Part shown: in pieces, positions 36,134 to 44,500 of the stretch | How positions within the stretch are numbered: position 1 is the stretch's first letter | How the letters are laid out: every line of letters starts with the position of its first letter | Assembly: GCA_001580565.1 (NCBI GenBank) | Contig: LRBF01000229.1 | Span: forward strand, 1-64,000 | Source of the DNA: Caballeronia megalochromosomata | GTDB lineage: Bacteria > Pseudomonadota > Gammaproteobacteria > Burkholderiales > Burkholderiaceae | DNA length: 64,000 bases | Reading direction: 5' to 3' | The notes under the pieces: model-generated | The model's input: only the letters and a program-made list of their open reading frames with translations | Told to the model about the DNA's origin: nothing | The model's database searches: none | Translations under genes and position numbers: made by a program

Positions 36134-36349
36134 ATGAACGATAGATGCAAGCTGCTCAACGCGACGATCAAAACAAAGTCGCTGATTCGAGCGCAGATGA
36201 TCGACATTCTGTGCGAGAACCACGGCTACGACAGCGCGCTGACGAGCGATACGGAAGTCACAGTCGATGTGCCGGACGAACGCAAGCAAGCGTTCGTCAA
36301 CATCGTCGAAGGTTGCGGGATGCATCGAATCAAACTGAATTGGAGTTGA
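36134..36349 (+). CDS. Small phage protein, 71 residues
   Basis: Starts MNDRCKLLNATIKTKSLIRAQ; a helical N-terminal half followed by a beta-prone part (TEVTVDVPDERKQAFVNIV). No family recognised. It is the first gene of the rightward block, behind the duplicated leader, and ends 2 bp before the next gene, with which it is surely co-transcribed. Confidence 0.6.
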   Translation: MNDRCKLLNATIKTKSLIRAQMIDILCENHGYDSALTSDTEVTVDVPDERKQAFVNIVEGCGMHRIKLNWS

Positions 36350-36351
36350 GC

Positions 36352-36546
36352 ATGAAGCGAGTAACGATCACGGATCTGAAAGGGAAATATCCGAAGTTCG
36401 ACCAAATCGTCGCGGACGACGCAAATCCGTACTTTCTGATCGACGCACACGTTTTCGCGAATGGCGGCAAGCGTTATCAAGCAGGCAGGTCGATGTCCGC
36501 CTACTACGGCCGCTTTTGGGTCGACGAAAAGCCTGTTACTGAATAG
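36352..36546 (+). CDS. Small phage protein, 64 residues
   Basis: Starts MKRVTITDLKGKYPKFDQIV and is preceded by GGAGTTGAGC. The product is a small soluble protein with a compact aromatic core (YFLIDAHVF, YYGRFWVDE). No family recognised. It lies between the 71-residue gene and the membrane immunity gene, 2 and 12 bp apart. Confidence 0.6.
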   Translation: MKRVTITDLKGKYPKFDQIVADDANPYFLIDAHVFANGGKRYQAGRSMSAYYGRFWVDEKPVTE

Positions 36547-36558
36547 TTGGAGTAGATC

Positions 36559-36738
36559 ATGACTATCGTTTTGTTGGTTCTGTTTTTCGTTCCGATGATC
36601 GTCGCGATGTGCCGCAAGCATCGCAACGCCGCGCCGATCTTCCTCGTCAATATGCTGCTCGGATGGACGTGCATCGGCTGGCTGGTCGCGCTGATCTGGT
36701 CGTTCACCGACAATGTCGCGCCCCGCGTTGCACGCTGA
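36559..36738 (+). CDS. Superinfection-immunity membrane protein (Imm family)
   Basis: A 59-residue protein with two hydrophobic segments (MTIVLLVLFFVPMIVAMC and FLVNMLLGWTCIGWLVALIW) separated by a charged loop with RKHRN. The N-LLGWT-IGW pattern is the hallmark of the superinfection-immunity family, named after T4 Imm, which blocks DNA entry by a second phage. GGAG lies eight bases before the ATG. It would act in the inner membrane and protect the lysogen or infected cell from related phages. Confidence 0.8.
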   Translation: MTIVLLVLFFVPMIVAMCRKHRNAAPIFLVNMLLGWTCIGWLVALIWSFTDNVAPRVAR

Positions 36739-36739
36739 A

Positions 36740-36827
36740 TCTAGAGTGTTTGCACTGAGCAAATACGTGTACGGAACAACGTAGTCACAGCAATATGAAC
36801 TTGTCAGCGGCGATGACCGTTGCGAAA
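36740..36827 (+). repeat. Duplicated early-gene leader, copy 2
   Basis: TCTAGAGTGTTTGCACTGAG (from 36740, one mismatch to copy 1 over 23 bp) and GTCAGCGGCGATGACCGTTG (from 36803), 63 bp apart. It starts right after the stop of the immunity gene and ends about 35 bp before the next ATG. Confidence 0.7.
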
Positions 36828-36859
36828 CAAACAACTTAATCAACATTTAGGAATACATC

Positions 36860-37447
36860 ATGAAAACTGAAATTTCGCTAGACGCTATCCGCTCGGTCGT
36901 CGCTGAAGAGATTCGCCGCTATGCCGAAGAACAGGCGGCCGCGAAAGCCGCCCGCCCGAAGGCTCGCGTCGGGTTGACTGCCGAAGAAGCTGCGCAATAC
37001 ATGACCCTCGAGGAAGTTGCCGCAGTCACGGGTTACGGCGTGCCGTCGCTGCGTTCGATGGCGTCGAAAAAGATGACGCCTATCGCGTTCCCGATTCTGC
37101 CGGTTAAGGTCGGTCTTCGCAGCCTGTATGTCCGCGGCGATGTTCTCGCGTCGCCAAAAGCGAAGCAGTTCAGCGGCCAAACGCCCGGTTTCATCGCAAC
37201 GCCTAAGGAACTGCCGCCGACACAAACGATGCTCGTCGATGGCAAGGGCGAAGTGATTGGCGCGATTGGCGCGACGATTCAGAACGCGATCAGCGCATCC
37301 GCGAAGAAGCCCGCCGCGAAGAAAGCGACGACGAAGCAGACCGCACCGGCCGCGAAGAAAGCGCCAGCCGCGAAGAAAGCCGTACCGACGAACCCGGCCG
37401 CGAACAAAGCGCCCGCCGCGAAGAAAGGCACGCGCAAAGCAGCCTAA
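36860..37447 (+). CDS. HTH-containing protein with histone-H1-like Lys/Ala/Pro tail
   Basis: A 195-residue protein in two parts. Residues 1-145 hold a helical lead (EEIRRYAEEQAAAKAARPK), a MerR/excisionase-like helix-turn-helix candidate (MTLEEVAAVTGYGVPSLRSMAS) and a segment resembling the family's wing (GLRSLYVRGDVLAS). Residues 146-195 are almost only K, A, P and T in repeats such as KKPAAKKATTK and KAPAAKKA, as in bacterial H1-like proteins and AlgP. It should bind DNA; whether it compacts host DNA or regulates early transcription is unknown. It follows copy 2 of the duplicated leader. Confidence 0.7.
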   Translation: MKTEISLDAIRSVVAEEIRRYAEEQAAAKAARPKARVGLTAEEAAQYMTLEEVAAVTGYGVPSLRSMASKKMTPIAFPILPVKVGLRSLYVRGDVLASPKAKQFSGQTPGFIATPKELPPTQTMLVDGKGEVIGAIGATIQNAISASAKKPAAKKATTKQTAPAAKKAPAAKKAVPTNPAANKAPAAKKGTRKAA

Positions 37448-37493
37448 CGAATCCGCGCGCGGCGACGCGCGCACCTTTGAGGAAGTAGCAAGC

Positions 37494-37904
37494 ATGACTA
37501 TCATCGCAACACAAGTGCCCGAGTCGCGCCGACTCGCCTTCATGCCCGCAGCGTTCACGCCGCTCATGATGATGCGCGCCGAAGGGTTGACCTACCATCA
37601 AGCGTCGCTGCTATCGAGGCAGTACAGCGGCGGGTATTGGGAGTTCTACACGCTGTCGAACGGCAGCTTTTATCTCGCGCCGACCTGCGCCGAGCGCTTC
37701 GATGTATCGGTCGATGGCAACGGCTATGAGGGCGATGTTAGCGCTGACGCGTTTGGGATCATCGTAACGATGTTCGTGTATGGCGCGCTGGCGTTTATCG
37801 ACGACGAAGCGCTGCGCGAAAAGTTCGGCGAACACTATCACCAGCTGCGCGCGTTCGCGATCGAGCACGCCGAAGGCAGCGCGATTCTGGCCGCAATCGA
37901 TTGA
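37494..37904 (+). CDS. Antirestriction protein, ArdB/KlcA family
   Basis: 136 residues with the family's hallmark order: RLAFMPAAFTPLMMMRAEGLTYHQA, then GGYWEFYTLSNGSFYLAP, then GYEGDVSADAFGIIVTMFVY. ArdB/KlcA proteins relieve restriction by type I systems without mimicking DNA in the way ArdA does. The start at 37494 (MTIIATQVPES) follows GAGGAAGTAGC. It lies 46 bp after the H1-like gene in the rightward early block, consistent with expression soon after DNA entry. Confidence 0.88.
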   Translation: MTIIATQVPESRRLAFMPAAFTPLMMMRAEGLTYHQASLLSRQYSGGYWEFYTLSNGSFYLAPTCAERFDVSVDGNGYEGDVSADAFGIIVTMFVYGALAFIDDEALREKFGEHYHQLRAFAIEHAEGSAILAAID

Positions 37905-37914
37905 GAAGCGGCTG

Positions 37915-38010
37915 ATGAAACAGATGAAGCTTTTGATATGGGTCGGCGCGGCGATGGCGGCGGCCGGTGCAATAGGGATTGCGGTCTTGTTGATTGGAAC
38001 GATTCGATGA
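37915..38010 (+). CDS. Single-helix small membrane protein, 31 residues
   Basis: MKQMKLLIWVGAAMAAAGAI followed by GIAVLLIGTIR: one positively charged N-terminus and one continuous hydrophobic helix. Its stop overlaps the start of the next gene (ATGA), which supports real translation. No known function; a role in membrane exclusion or timing would be a guess. Confidence 0.5.
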   Translation: MKQMKLLIWVGAAMAAAGAIGIAVLLIGTIR

Positions 38011-38324
38011 TGAGCGAGATGACGAACGAACAGAAGCACCCGATGCAGCATATCTATGTCGACGAACACGGCGAGCCGCGATTTCGCAAGAATGCGATCG
38101 TCGAATATCTGCTGCTGCACGGCTCGATCCGATGGGATCAGATTCTGACGAAGGACTTTCCGCTTGCGGATCGCGAGCAGGTCGCGCAACAATTGGGATA
38201 TTCGATCCTCGGCGTCGGCGGTCTGCATTGGATCAGTGACGAGACCTATCAGTTAGCCTATCGCGCCGCGACGGATGCGATTATGTCCGCGCAACGGAGC
38301 AGCGAGGGAGGCGATGAAAGCTGA
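38007..38324 (+). CDS. Small phage protein, 105 residues
   Basis: Starts MMSEMTNEQKHPMQHIYVDE; soluble, with a helical DNA-binding-sized core (FRKNAIVEYLLLHGSIRWDQIL, REQVAQQLGYSILGVGG) that could be a winged helix. No family recognised. It overlaps the 31-residue gene by 4 bp and the following gene by 11 bp, so it belongs to the same early operon. Confidence 0.6.
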   Translation: MMSEMTNEQKHPMQHIYVDEHGEPRFRKNAIVEYLLLHGSIRWDQILTKDFPLADREQVAQQLGYSILGVGGLHWISDETYQLAYRAATDAIMSAQRSSEGGDES

Positions 38325-38511
38325 AACGCTTGTATCTGACGATGCAATCGTCCGCTTCGAGGGTCGGGACTATCGACTGCAGGCGGGCGAAGTGTACCTA
38401 CTGAAGCTCGGCAAGTACGGTAACCCACATTGGGCGCGTGCGCCGCATACCTACCGACGCATTATTGCCGTCGTACGCGCGCTGCACGATGCTGCGTTCG
38501 AAGCCGCGTGA
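38314..38511 (+). CDS. Small phage protein, 65 residues
   Basis: Starts MKAETLVSDDAIVRFEGRDY behind GGAGGCG. A short beta-rich protein (YRLQAGEVYLLKLGKYG) with a C-terminal helix (RRIIAVVRALHDAAFEA). No family recognised. Last gene of the rightward block, facing the end of the late operon. Confidence 0.55.
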   Translation: MKAETLVSDDAIVRFEGRDYRLQAGEVYLLKLGKYGNPHWARAPHTYRRIIAVVRALHDAAFEAA

Positions 38512-38554
38512 TCCGACGCGGGCGGAACCAAAACGCTCTACAACCGCTCGGACT

Positions 38555-38578
38555 GCGCCGGCCCTTGCGAACCGGCGC
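38555..38578. terminator. Possible hairpin between the converging phage operons
   Basis: GCGCCGG (38555-38561) pairs with CCGGCGC (38572-38578) in the 98-bp gap between the two converging blocks. No T-run follows in either direction, so termination is uncertain. Confidence 0.25.
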
Positions 38579-38609
38579 GGCCGAGCGCTCCATCGCGCCT
38601 ACGGCGCTT

Positions 38610-38786
38610 CTAGTCGTCCCCGACGCCTTCCGCGTCATCTCCCAACTCCCGTAGCTCAATCACGCCTTCGTCCTCGGACCTGAAGACTTCCGTCGCGCCC
38701 GCGTCAAGCGTCGTATCGTTGATGTTGTCGTGATCTGCAATAACGCGGATCGCGTCGTCACCCTGATTTTCAATCTTGACCTTCAT
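38610..38786 (-). CDS. Small acidic phage protein, 58 residues
   Basis: Starts MKVKIENQGDDAIRVIADHD at 38786: AAGGGGG lies at proper distance from this ATG and too close to the one two codons earlier. The product is beta-prone and acidic, with a sandwich-like pattern (TTLDAGATEVFRSEDEGVIELREL). Similar small proteins occur at tail-fibre ends of Burkholderia phages, but I cannot assign a function. Bases 38787-39061 show no convincing gene, only GC-rich inverted repeats. Confidence 0.6.
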   Translation of the reverse strand: MKVKIENQGDDAIRVIADHDNINDTTLDAGATEVFRSEDEGVIELRELGDDAEGVGDD

Positions 38787-39061
38787 CGTCATCCCCCTTG
38801 AGAAAGCTCGTCGCCGAGCAGAAAGCACGTTCTGACGCGAGTCGCGCCAGAACGCGCCAGAAGCGTCCCGCGTGATCGCGCGAATACGAACGCGGCACGC
38901 CGATATGGGCGCGTTCTAGGCATCTGGGGTCGTCCCGGATCGCGGTTCGCGCCGCGCCGCGAAGTGAAAAATTCCCCGGATTACATCCACCGGCTCCGGG
39001 TCGGCCGGTTCTTTCCCGCCTGCGCGGACGTGGCAACGATCGCCCGCGCATCCGGACGGAT

Positions 39062-39412
39062 TCATGGTCGCGGACTGATCGGCGGCGGCGCGGCCGGCGT
39101 CGTCGTCGCCGGCGCAGAGTTGATGACAGACGGCGGGACGACGACAGACGGCTGAGTCGGCTTGCCCTTCTTGTCGGGCGTCGGTCCGTTCGGGATGGGC
39201 GAGTCGATGCTCGATCTGACTTCCGCGAAGCAGAACAGCAGGCAGGCGGGCTGCGCCGGCAAGGTCGTGTTATGGCCGGCCATCGTGCCGGGCGGCTGGG
39301 CCACGCATCCGTTCAGAACCGTGACGACGAAGTACACGCCCACGCCCATCACGATCAGCACGGCGGCCGCCTCAAGGATGCCGCGCAGCATCCGCTTGAC
39401 GTGCGGAGTCAT
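39062..39412 (-). CDS. Membrane-anchored proline-rich phage protein, 116 residues
   Basis: One N-terminal hydrophobic helix (ILEAAAVLIVMGVGVYFVVTVLNGC) followed by an extracytoplasmic Pro/Thr-rich tail (PPSVINSAPATTTPAAPPPI). The LNGC at the end of the helix is a near-lipobox, so it could be a lipoprotein such as an outer spanin component, but Cys-spacing is atypical. Its start overlaps the stop of the fibre-chaperone gene by 4 bp. It is the only candidate for a lysis-related gene in the operon. Confidence 0.5.
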   Translation of the reverse strand: MTPHVKRMLRGILEAAAVLIVMGVGVYFVVTVLNGCVAQPPGTMAGHNTTLPAQPACLLFCFAEVRSSIDSPIPNGPTPDKKGKPTQPSVVVPPSVINSAPATTTPAAPPPISPRP

Positions 39413-40404
39413 GGCGTCGTCCCGCCCGTATCGTCCGCCTTAGGGTCGGGCTGCGGTTCGATCGGCGTGCTTTCTTCGATGTACGTGACAACGTCTGGAT
39501 TCGCGGACAGGAACGCGCGCAGCTTTACGGCCGGGTCGTCGGCGAGCGCGATCGCAGCTTGCACGTCCGGTTGTCCAGGTGCATCGAGCGCCGGTTGCGG
39601 GCTCGGCTGGAACGGCGCCGTTTCTTCGATCGGGATCGTGCTATCGGATGCGCCGTGATTGGGCGGAATCGATTCTTCGTAGCCCGGCGCGTGCGGCAGT
39701 TCTTCGCCGTCGTCGTCGCCGTCATCGGCCGCCGCTACGCCATCGGGGCCGAGCCGCGGCACGATCGGCTTGCGCAGTTCGGGCGGCTTCATGGGTTGGT
39801 TCGATTCAAGATTGCCGTATTGATACGTTGGCGGCGGCGGCGCTTCGAGCGCGGGGCCGGTCGTGTTGTCCTCGTTCACGCTAAGCAGCGTGACGGGCGG
39901 TAGCAGATCGTCGGACATGGCCGCGATCGGTACGGGCTGCGCGACGGCTTTGTCCAGGTGCGCGAGAACCGCATCGCGTCGCGCGACGTTCTCGGCCTCG
40001 CTATCGTCGGGCGGCACGGGCCAATCGAACGTGAACGGAAAGCCTTTCTGTTGCGGCACGTCGCGCAGCGCCTGCCGATACTTGCGCGCGGCGCTCGCGG
40101 CTGCTTCGTCGCCGGCGTCCTCGGCGCGATAGACCAGCGCATCGGCGCGCAGCAGACGTTCAGCGCGCTCCCAGCGATGATGCACGCCCGCGATCGTCGC
40201 CCGAATCTCGTCGCCGTGCTGAGTCCACCAGTCGAGCAGCTGCCCCTTCGACGGCTGCGGATCAGACAGGCGCCAGAACTGCAGGAACGCTTCGCCCAAC
40301 TGCTTGCCCTCGGTATCGAGCCGATGCCCGGTCAAGTAATGCGTGCCGTTGATCGTGTTGGGCCAGAACTTCTGCAACAGGTAAAACAGTTCTTCGTTCG
40401 TCAT
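39409..40404 (-). CDS. Tail-fibre assembly / tail chaperone-like protein
   Basis: 331 residues from the start at 40404 (MTNEELFYLLQKFWPNTING). The middle (about 85-130) carries AARKYRQALRDVPQQKGFPFTFDWPVPPD, the pattern of phage tail assembly chaperone domains found next to fibre genes. The remaining C-terminal ~190 residues are low-complexity, rich in Pro, Asp and Glu (GDDDGEELPHAPGYEES), which is unusual for a chaperone and hints at an extra flexible module. It lies 2 bp after the fibre gene. Confidence 0.65.
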   Translation of the reverse strand: MTNEELFYLLQKFWPNTINGTHYLTGHRLDTEGKQLGEAFLQFWRLSDPQPSKGQLLDWWTQHGDEIRATIAGVHHRWERAERLLRADALVYRAEDAGDEAAASAARKYRQALRDVPQQKGFPFTFDWPVPPDDSEAENVARRDAVLAHLDKAVAQPVPIAAMSDDLLPPVTLLSVNEDNTTGPALEAPPPPTYQYGNLESNQPMKPPELRKPIVPRLGPDGVAAADDGDDDGEELPHAPGYEESIPPNHGASDSTIPIEETAPFQPSPQPALDAPGQPDVQAAIALADDPAVKLRAFLSANPDVVTYIEESTPIEPQPDPKADDTGGTTP

Positions 40405-40406
40405 GG

Positions 40407-41525
40407 CTATTGATTCCGAACACATACACCACGAATCCACTGCGCGCCCGAGACCCAGTTACCGTTCGAGTTCGTGCGCCAGCCTTCCATGACCCACGGC
40501 GCGCCCATATCGAGCGTCGTCGGTCCGTTGATCGGCCCCCATTCGTTGATGCCTGAATCCCATTGCACGCGCGCGCCCGCGTTCGCTTTGCCGGATATCC
40601 AGCCGAAGCTCGAACAGTACAGATTGCCGTCCGGTGAAAACTGGATATTGCCTTGCCCGTTGCGCAGAAATTCGAGATAGGCGTTCGTAAAGTTGTAGTG
40701 GATGCGCCAAGCGTAGTCTTCGCTCGCGACCCGCATGAAGTCGTGATAGGCCCCGTAGTTATATTCGTTCTGCTTAACCCAGCCCGCGCCGAATACGGTT
40801 CGATAACCGTTCGAGTCGCCGTTGTTGCCGACGCGCGATATGTCATTGAACGAGAACCCGCGAAAGCCAAAGTTGCCGTTGTCGGGCAGCATCAGATTCC
40901 ACGCGTTACCCGCGCTGTTGATGAAGCCGCTCCCTATGGCGCTGCCGCCGTATCCGTTACCCATCGCGGCATCGGCACGCCAGCGCGCGTTACCCGCCGC
41001 GCCCGCGGCGACGAACTGCCCGTAACCGTTCGTCTGAATGTCGCCGCTGGTCACGTTGACCTTGGTCGCGACGGTCAGCGCGCCCGCGTCCGTGACGTAC
41101 ATTGGCACGGCGTTGTTCGCGTTGTTGACCCATTCGAAGCCGGGTAACGTGCTATTGCTTCTGAAGTGCGGCGCGTAGCTGCCGGCCTTCATGAACAGTT
41201 GCATCGATATCGCGCCCGTGCTCGACAAGGTAAGCGGGCCGGTCATCGTGTCGCCGACCCGGTTTACCTTCGCGGCAACACTCGTCGTGACGTCTGCCAG
41301 AAAATTGTCGATCGGGCCCAGGTCGATCCATGCATCGTTGGCGTTCGTGCGTCGCTTCAGGCGCATGGCAGTTGTGTCGCCCCACATCATGCCGGGATAC
41401 GTTACGGTCGGCGCGGTCGGTCCGCTGTTGTCGCCGACGAGCGCGAGCACGATCGCGTTCAGCTGCGTTCGCATGTCGAGCCCGGACGGATGCGCGGGAA
41501 CCTGATAGCTCGGGACTTGGGCCAT
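40407..41525 (-). CDS. Tail fibre protein
   Basis: 372 residues. The N-terminal part has a short linker typical of fibres (AVNTRVGDTMTGPLTLSST-like: AAKVNRVGDTMTGPLTLSST), and the rest is rich in Gly, Asn and aromatic residues with repeated beta motifs (GNGYGGSAIGSGFIN, RDSNGYRT-like). It should recognise the cell surface. It follows the J-like tip gene by 16 bp and precedes its likely assembly chaperone. Confidence 0.8.
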   Translation of the reverse strand: MAQVPSYQVPAHPSGLDMRTQLNAIVLALVGDNSGPTAPTVTYPGMMWGDTTAMRLKRRTNANDAWIDLGPIDNFLADVTTSVAAKVNRVGDTMTGPLTLSSTGAISMQLFMKAGSYAPHFRSNSTLPGFEWVNNANNAVPMYVTDAGALTVATKVNVTSGDIQTNGYGQFVAAGAAGNARWRADAAMGNGYGGSAIGSGFINSAGNAWNLMLPDNGNFGFRGFSFNDISRVGNNGDSNGYRTVFGAGWVKQNEYNYGAYHDFMRVASEDYAWRIHYNFTNAYLEFLRNGQGNIQFSPDGNLYCSSFGWISGKANAGARVQWDSGINEWGPINGPTTLDMGAPWVMEGWRTNSNGNWVSGAQWIRGVCVRNQ

Positions 41526-41541
41526 GTTCGTTACTCCTTCG

Positions 41542-44500
41542 TCATTGGTCGGCGCGCAGCATCACGGGGCCGATTGCGGCACGCTGCGCCATCAGTACAT
41601 CGAGGTCCGCATTGAGCAGATCGTAATAGCCGATCCCGGCCAGCGCGACGTGCTCGTATCCATAGCCGCGCGCGATCCAGTCGCATGTCTTGGCGATGCC
41701 GGTCCCGCTGGAATTCTGGAACGCGATCGTAAAGCCGGTTGCGCTCTGATTCGTGATCGTCCACTTGTCGCCCGACGCGAGACCTTGCGCAATGATCGAG
41801 ATTGCGGGCGCATCCTTGAACGGGACTGTGAACTTGATCGCGGTCCCGGCCGCCGCGATCGCAACGTTATTGCGCGACTCGATCCGATCGGGCACATCGA
41901 CTTTCACGCCGAGCGTGATAATCCCCATGCCGGTGGTCAGATCAGGGACGACCTCTTGCAGCATGAAGCGCGCAGCGCGGAACGTCAGATCGGAGACAAC
42001 CAGCCGCTTATATGGACTCCAGTCGGCGGCCGTCGCCGTGGCCGGGTCTTTGTTGGTCAGGCTGACCATCACCATCGCGCCGCCTTCGTCGATCTTCGAG
42101 CCGTCCACGTCCAGGCGCGCATCGAAGTCCGGCCACGAATCCACGTCATCGAGCAGCCCATAAACCGCGCCTTCTAGATAGGCCGAGCAGCGTATCGTGT
42201 AGACCTTCGCCAGATCAATCGAGGTCGGCGTGAAGTAGTATTCCGCGTGCGTCGCGACCGCCGTGCGGTCCGCGTTCTGGCTCAGATAGAGCACGCCGGT
42301 TCGAACCTCGCAATTGACTTTCTGGCCCGCGAACGTCGACTGCTGCGCCATGTCGACAACGAGGTTGTAATCGCGCAAGGGGCCGGTCGTGCTGATGACA
42401 TAGGCGGCGTTGGTCGAATACGCGCCCGACGAGTTGACGAACTTCGCGAGGTACGTGCCTTTCATCAACGGCGCGAAGCCGCTCGTTTGCGAGCCCGCGA
42501 ACTGCGCGATCGGGCTCGCTTCCTCCCACGTCACGGCGGTCGTCAGCCGCGTCGAATAGCGGATCTGCACCGTGCCGCCGACTTGCACGTCGAGGTCGGT
42601 CGCGGCGCGCCACGAAAGCTGTCCGCTGTCGTTATAGATATCAAGCTGGAATCCCTGCACGTCGCCGGGCGGCTGGTTGAGCGCGCGTAGCTGAACCTGT
42701 ATCGTCGCCGGCGGGCTGCGCACGCCGATGGCGTTCAGCGCGATCACGGTAAACGTCCACGGCCCTTGCTCGGTCGGCTGGATATCCACGCTCGACATGC
42801 CGCTTTCGATCGTCACGGGCGCGTCGGTGCCGTTCTGATAAACGACGATGAAGCGCACCGCGCCCAGGGGCGCGAGCCACGAAAACGTCGCGCGCGCGCC
42901 GACGACCACGGGACTGATCGCGTACTTCGACTCTGTGACTTTGAGTTCGGTACACGGCCCGACATGAAACGGATCGATGATCGAAGTCGGCAGCGGTTGC
43001 AGCTGTAGACCCTGCTCGATCGCGGCGAACTTGTCGCCTCGATAGGCAACGCCCGATATCTCGATGTTGCCGTCGTCGTCTTCGGCGACGCTGATGCATC
43101 GCCACTGCTCGTTGACGAGGTCCGAGCTTTGATAGCTCCACACGCTACCCGGTGTCGGCGCGACCGAGAACGGCGGATCGACGGTCACGCGATCGGTCGC
43201 GCCGTAGGCGTTCGTCGTCGTGCGCGTCTCGAATTTTCCATTCGGCAGCATGACGGAAAATTGCGCGATGCCGACCGTGATCGGCGCATCGATGCGGATC
43301 GTCGTCGTGGTCGCCTCGAGGACGCGCCCGCCCATGCGCAGGCCCGCGCGCGTTTCGTCGGTGGTCGAAAAGATATCGCCGGGACGGGACCACGCCGCGT
43401 TGATGCCGGTCTTGAACGTGACCGTCTCGCCCAGGAGCCGTTCAGACAGCAGCGCCCAATTGCCGATGCGATGCGCCTGTCCGCGCGAGATGCAGCCGAG
43501 CGCCTGTACTTCGAGCGGGCGGATTCCCCATAGGTTGATGCCCGCCTGATCGCCCTCGACATACTCGATGGTCTGCTGACACATGTTGGCCGGATCGTTC
43601 CACGTGACGAGCGCGGTCGTGTGCCGTTGATTAAGCGGCGTGCCAACGTAGTTAAACACGCCATCGAGCACGTTCGAGCGGTTGTAGTTGACCGTCACAT
43701 CGCCCGGCATATCGGCGGCGAACGATAGCGTCCCGCCCGTCCAGAACAGCACGCCGTTAAAAATGCTCGCGAACTGCTGAAGCAGGCTGATCGCTTCGGT
43801 GCGGGTCTGGACGTACACGTTGCAGGTATAGCGCGGCTCGTTGCCGCCGAAGCCATCGGGCACGAGCCCATCGCAATATTCCGCGATGGTGTAGAGCGTC
43901 CATTTGTCGATCAGGTTCGCCGACAGATAGCCGCCCAGCCCGAAGCGTTGCGTAACCGCGAGGTCGTACACGATCCACGCCGGATTGTCGGTCCAAGCGA
44001 TTTTGAACGTGCCGTCCCATACGCCCGTATAAAGCCGCGAAACCGGATCGTAATTGCTCGGCACTTGTATGCGCCGCATCTTGATATCGAAGGCGAGTTT
44101 CGGGATCGCCTTGAACGTCGATGCATCGATCTGCACGCCGCACAATGCCGAGTACGGATACATCAGCATGTTGTCGACGATTTCGGTCATCGTCTCCCAC
44201 TGGAATTTGTCCGTGACGTAAGTCGTCGTCGCGTCGGGCGTGACACGTACCACACGAAAATCGAACGTGCCGCCGATCGCGCCGAAGCGCGACTGCAGAT
44301 CGATCCGATACGAACGCTGATAGCGGCTGGTCGTCTTACCCGCGACCGTGTCTGTGTACAGACGTTGGAAGCCGCCGCCGTTGCGCTGCGCATCGATGCC
44401 GATCGTCACGCTCGCGCCGTCGAGATTGCCGGTCGCGGGATCGAGCGTGGTCAGCGTGGGAAAGCCGAGCGTGATCCGAAACGCGGTCATGTTCGGGTTC

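Noticed and set aside
38770-39051. A 93-residue Arg-rich leftward frame
   Set aside because: Composition is like non-coding GC-rich frames, it overlaps the better-supported 58-residue gene and has no suitable RBS.
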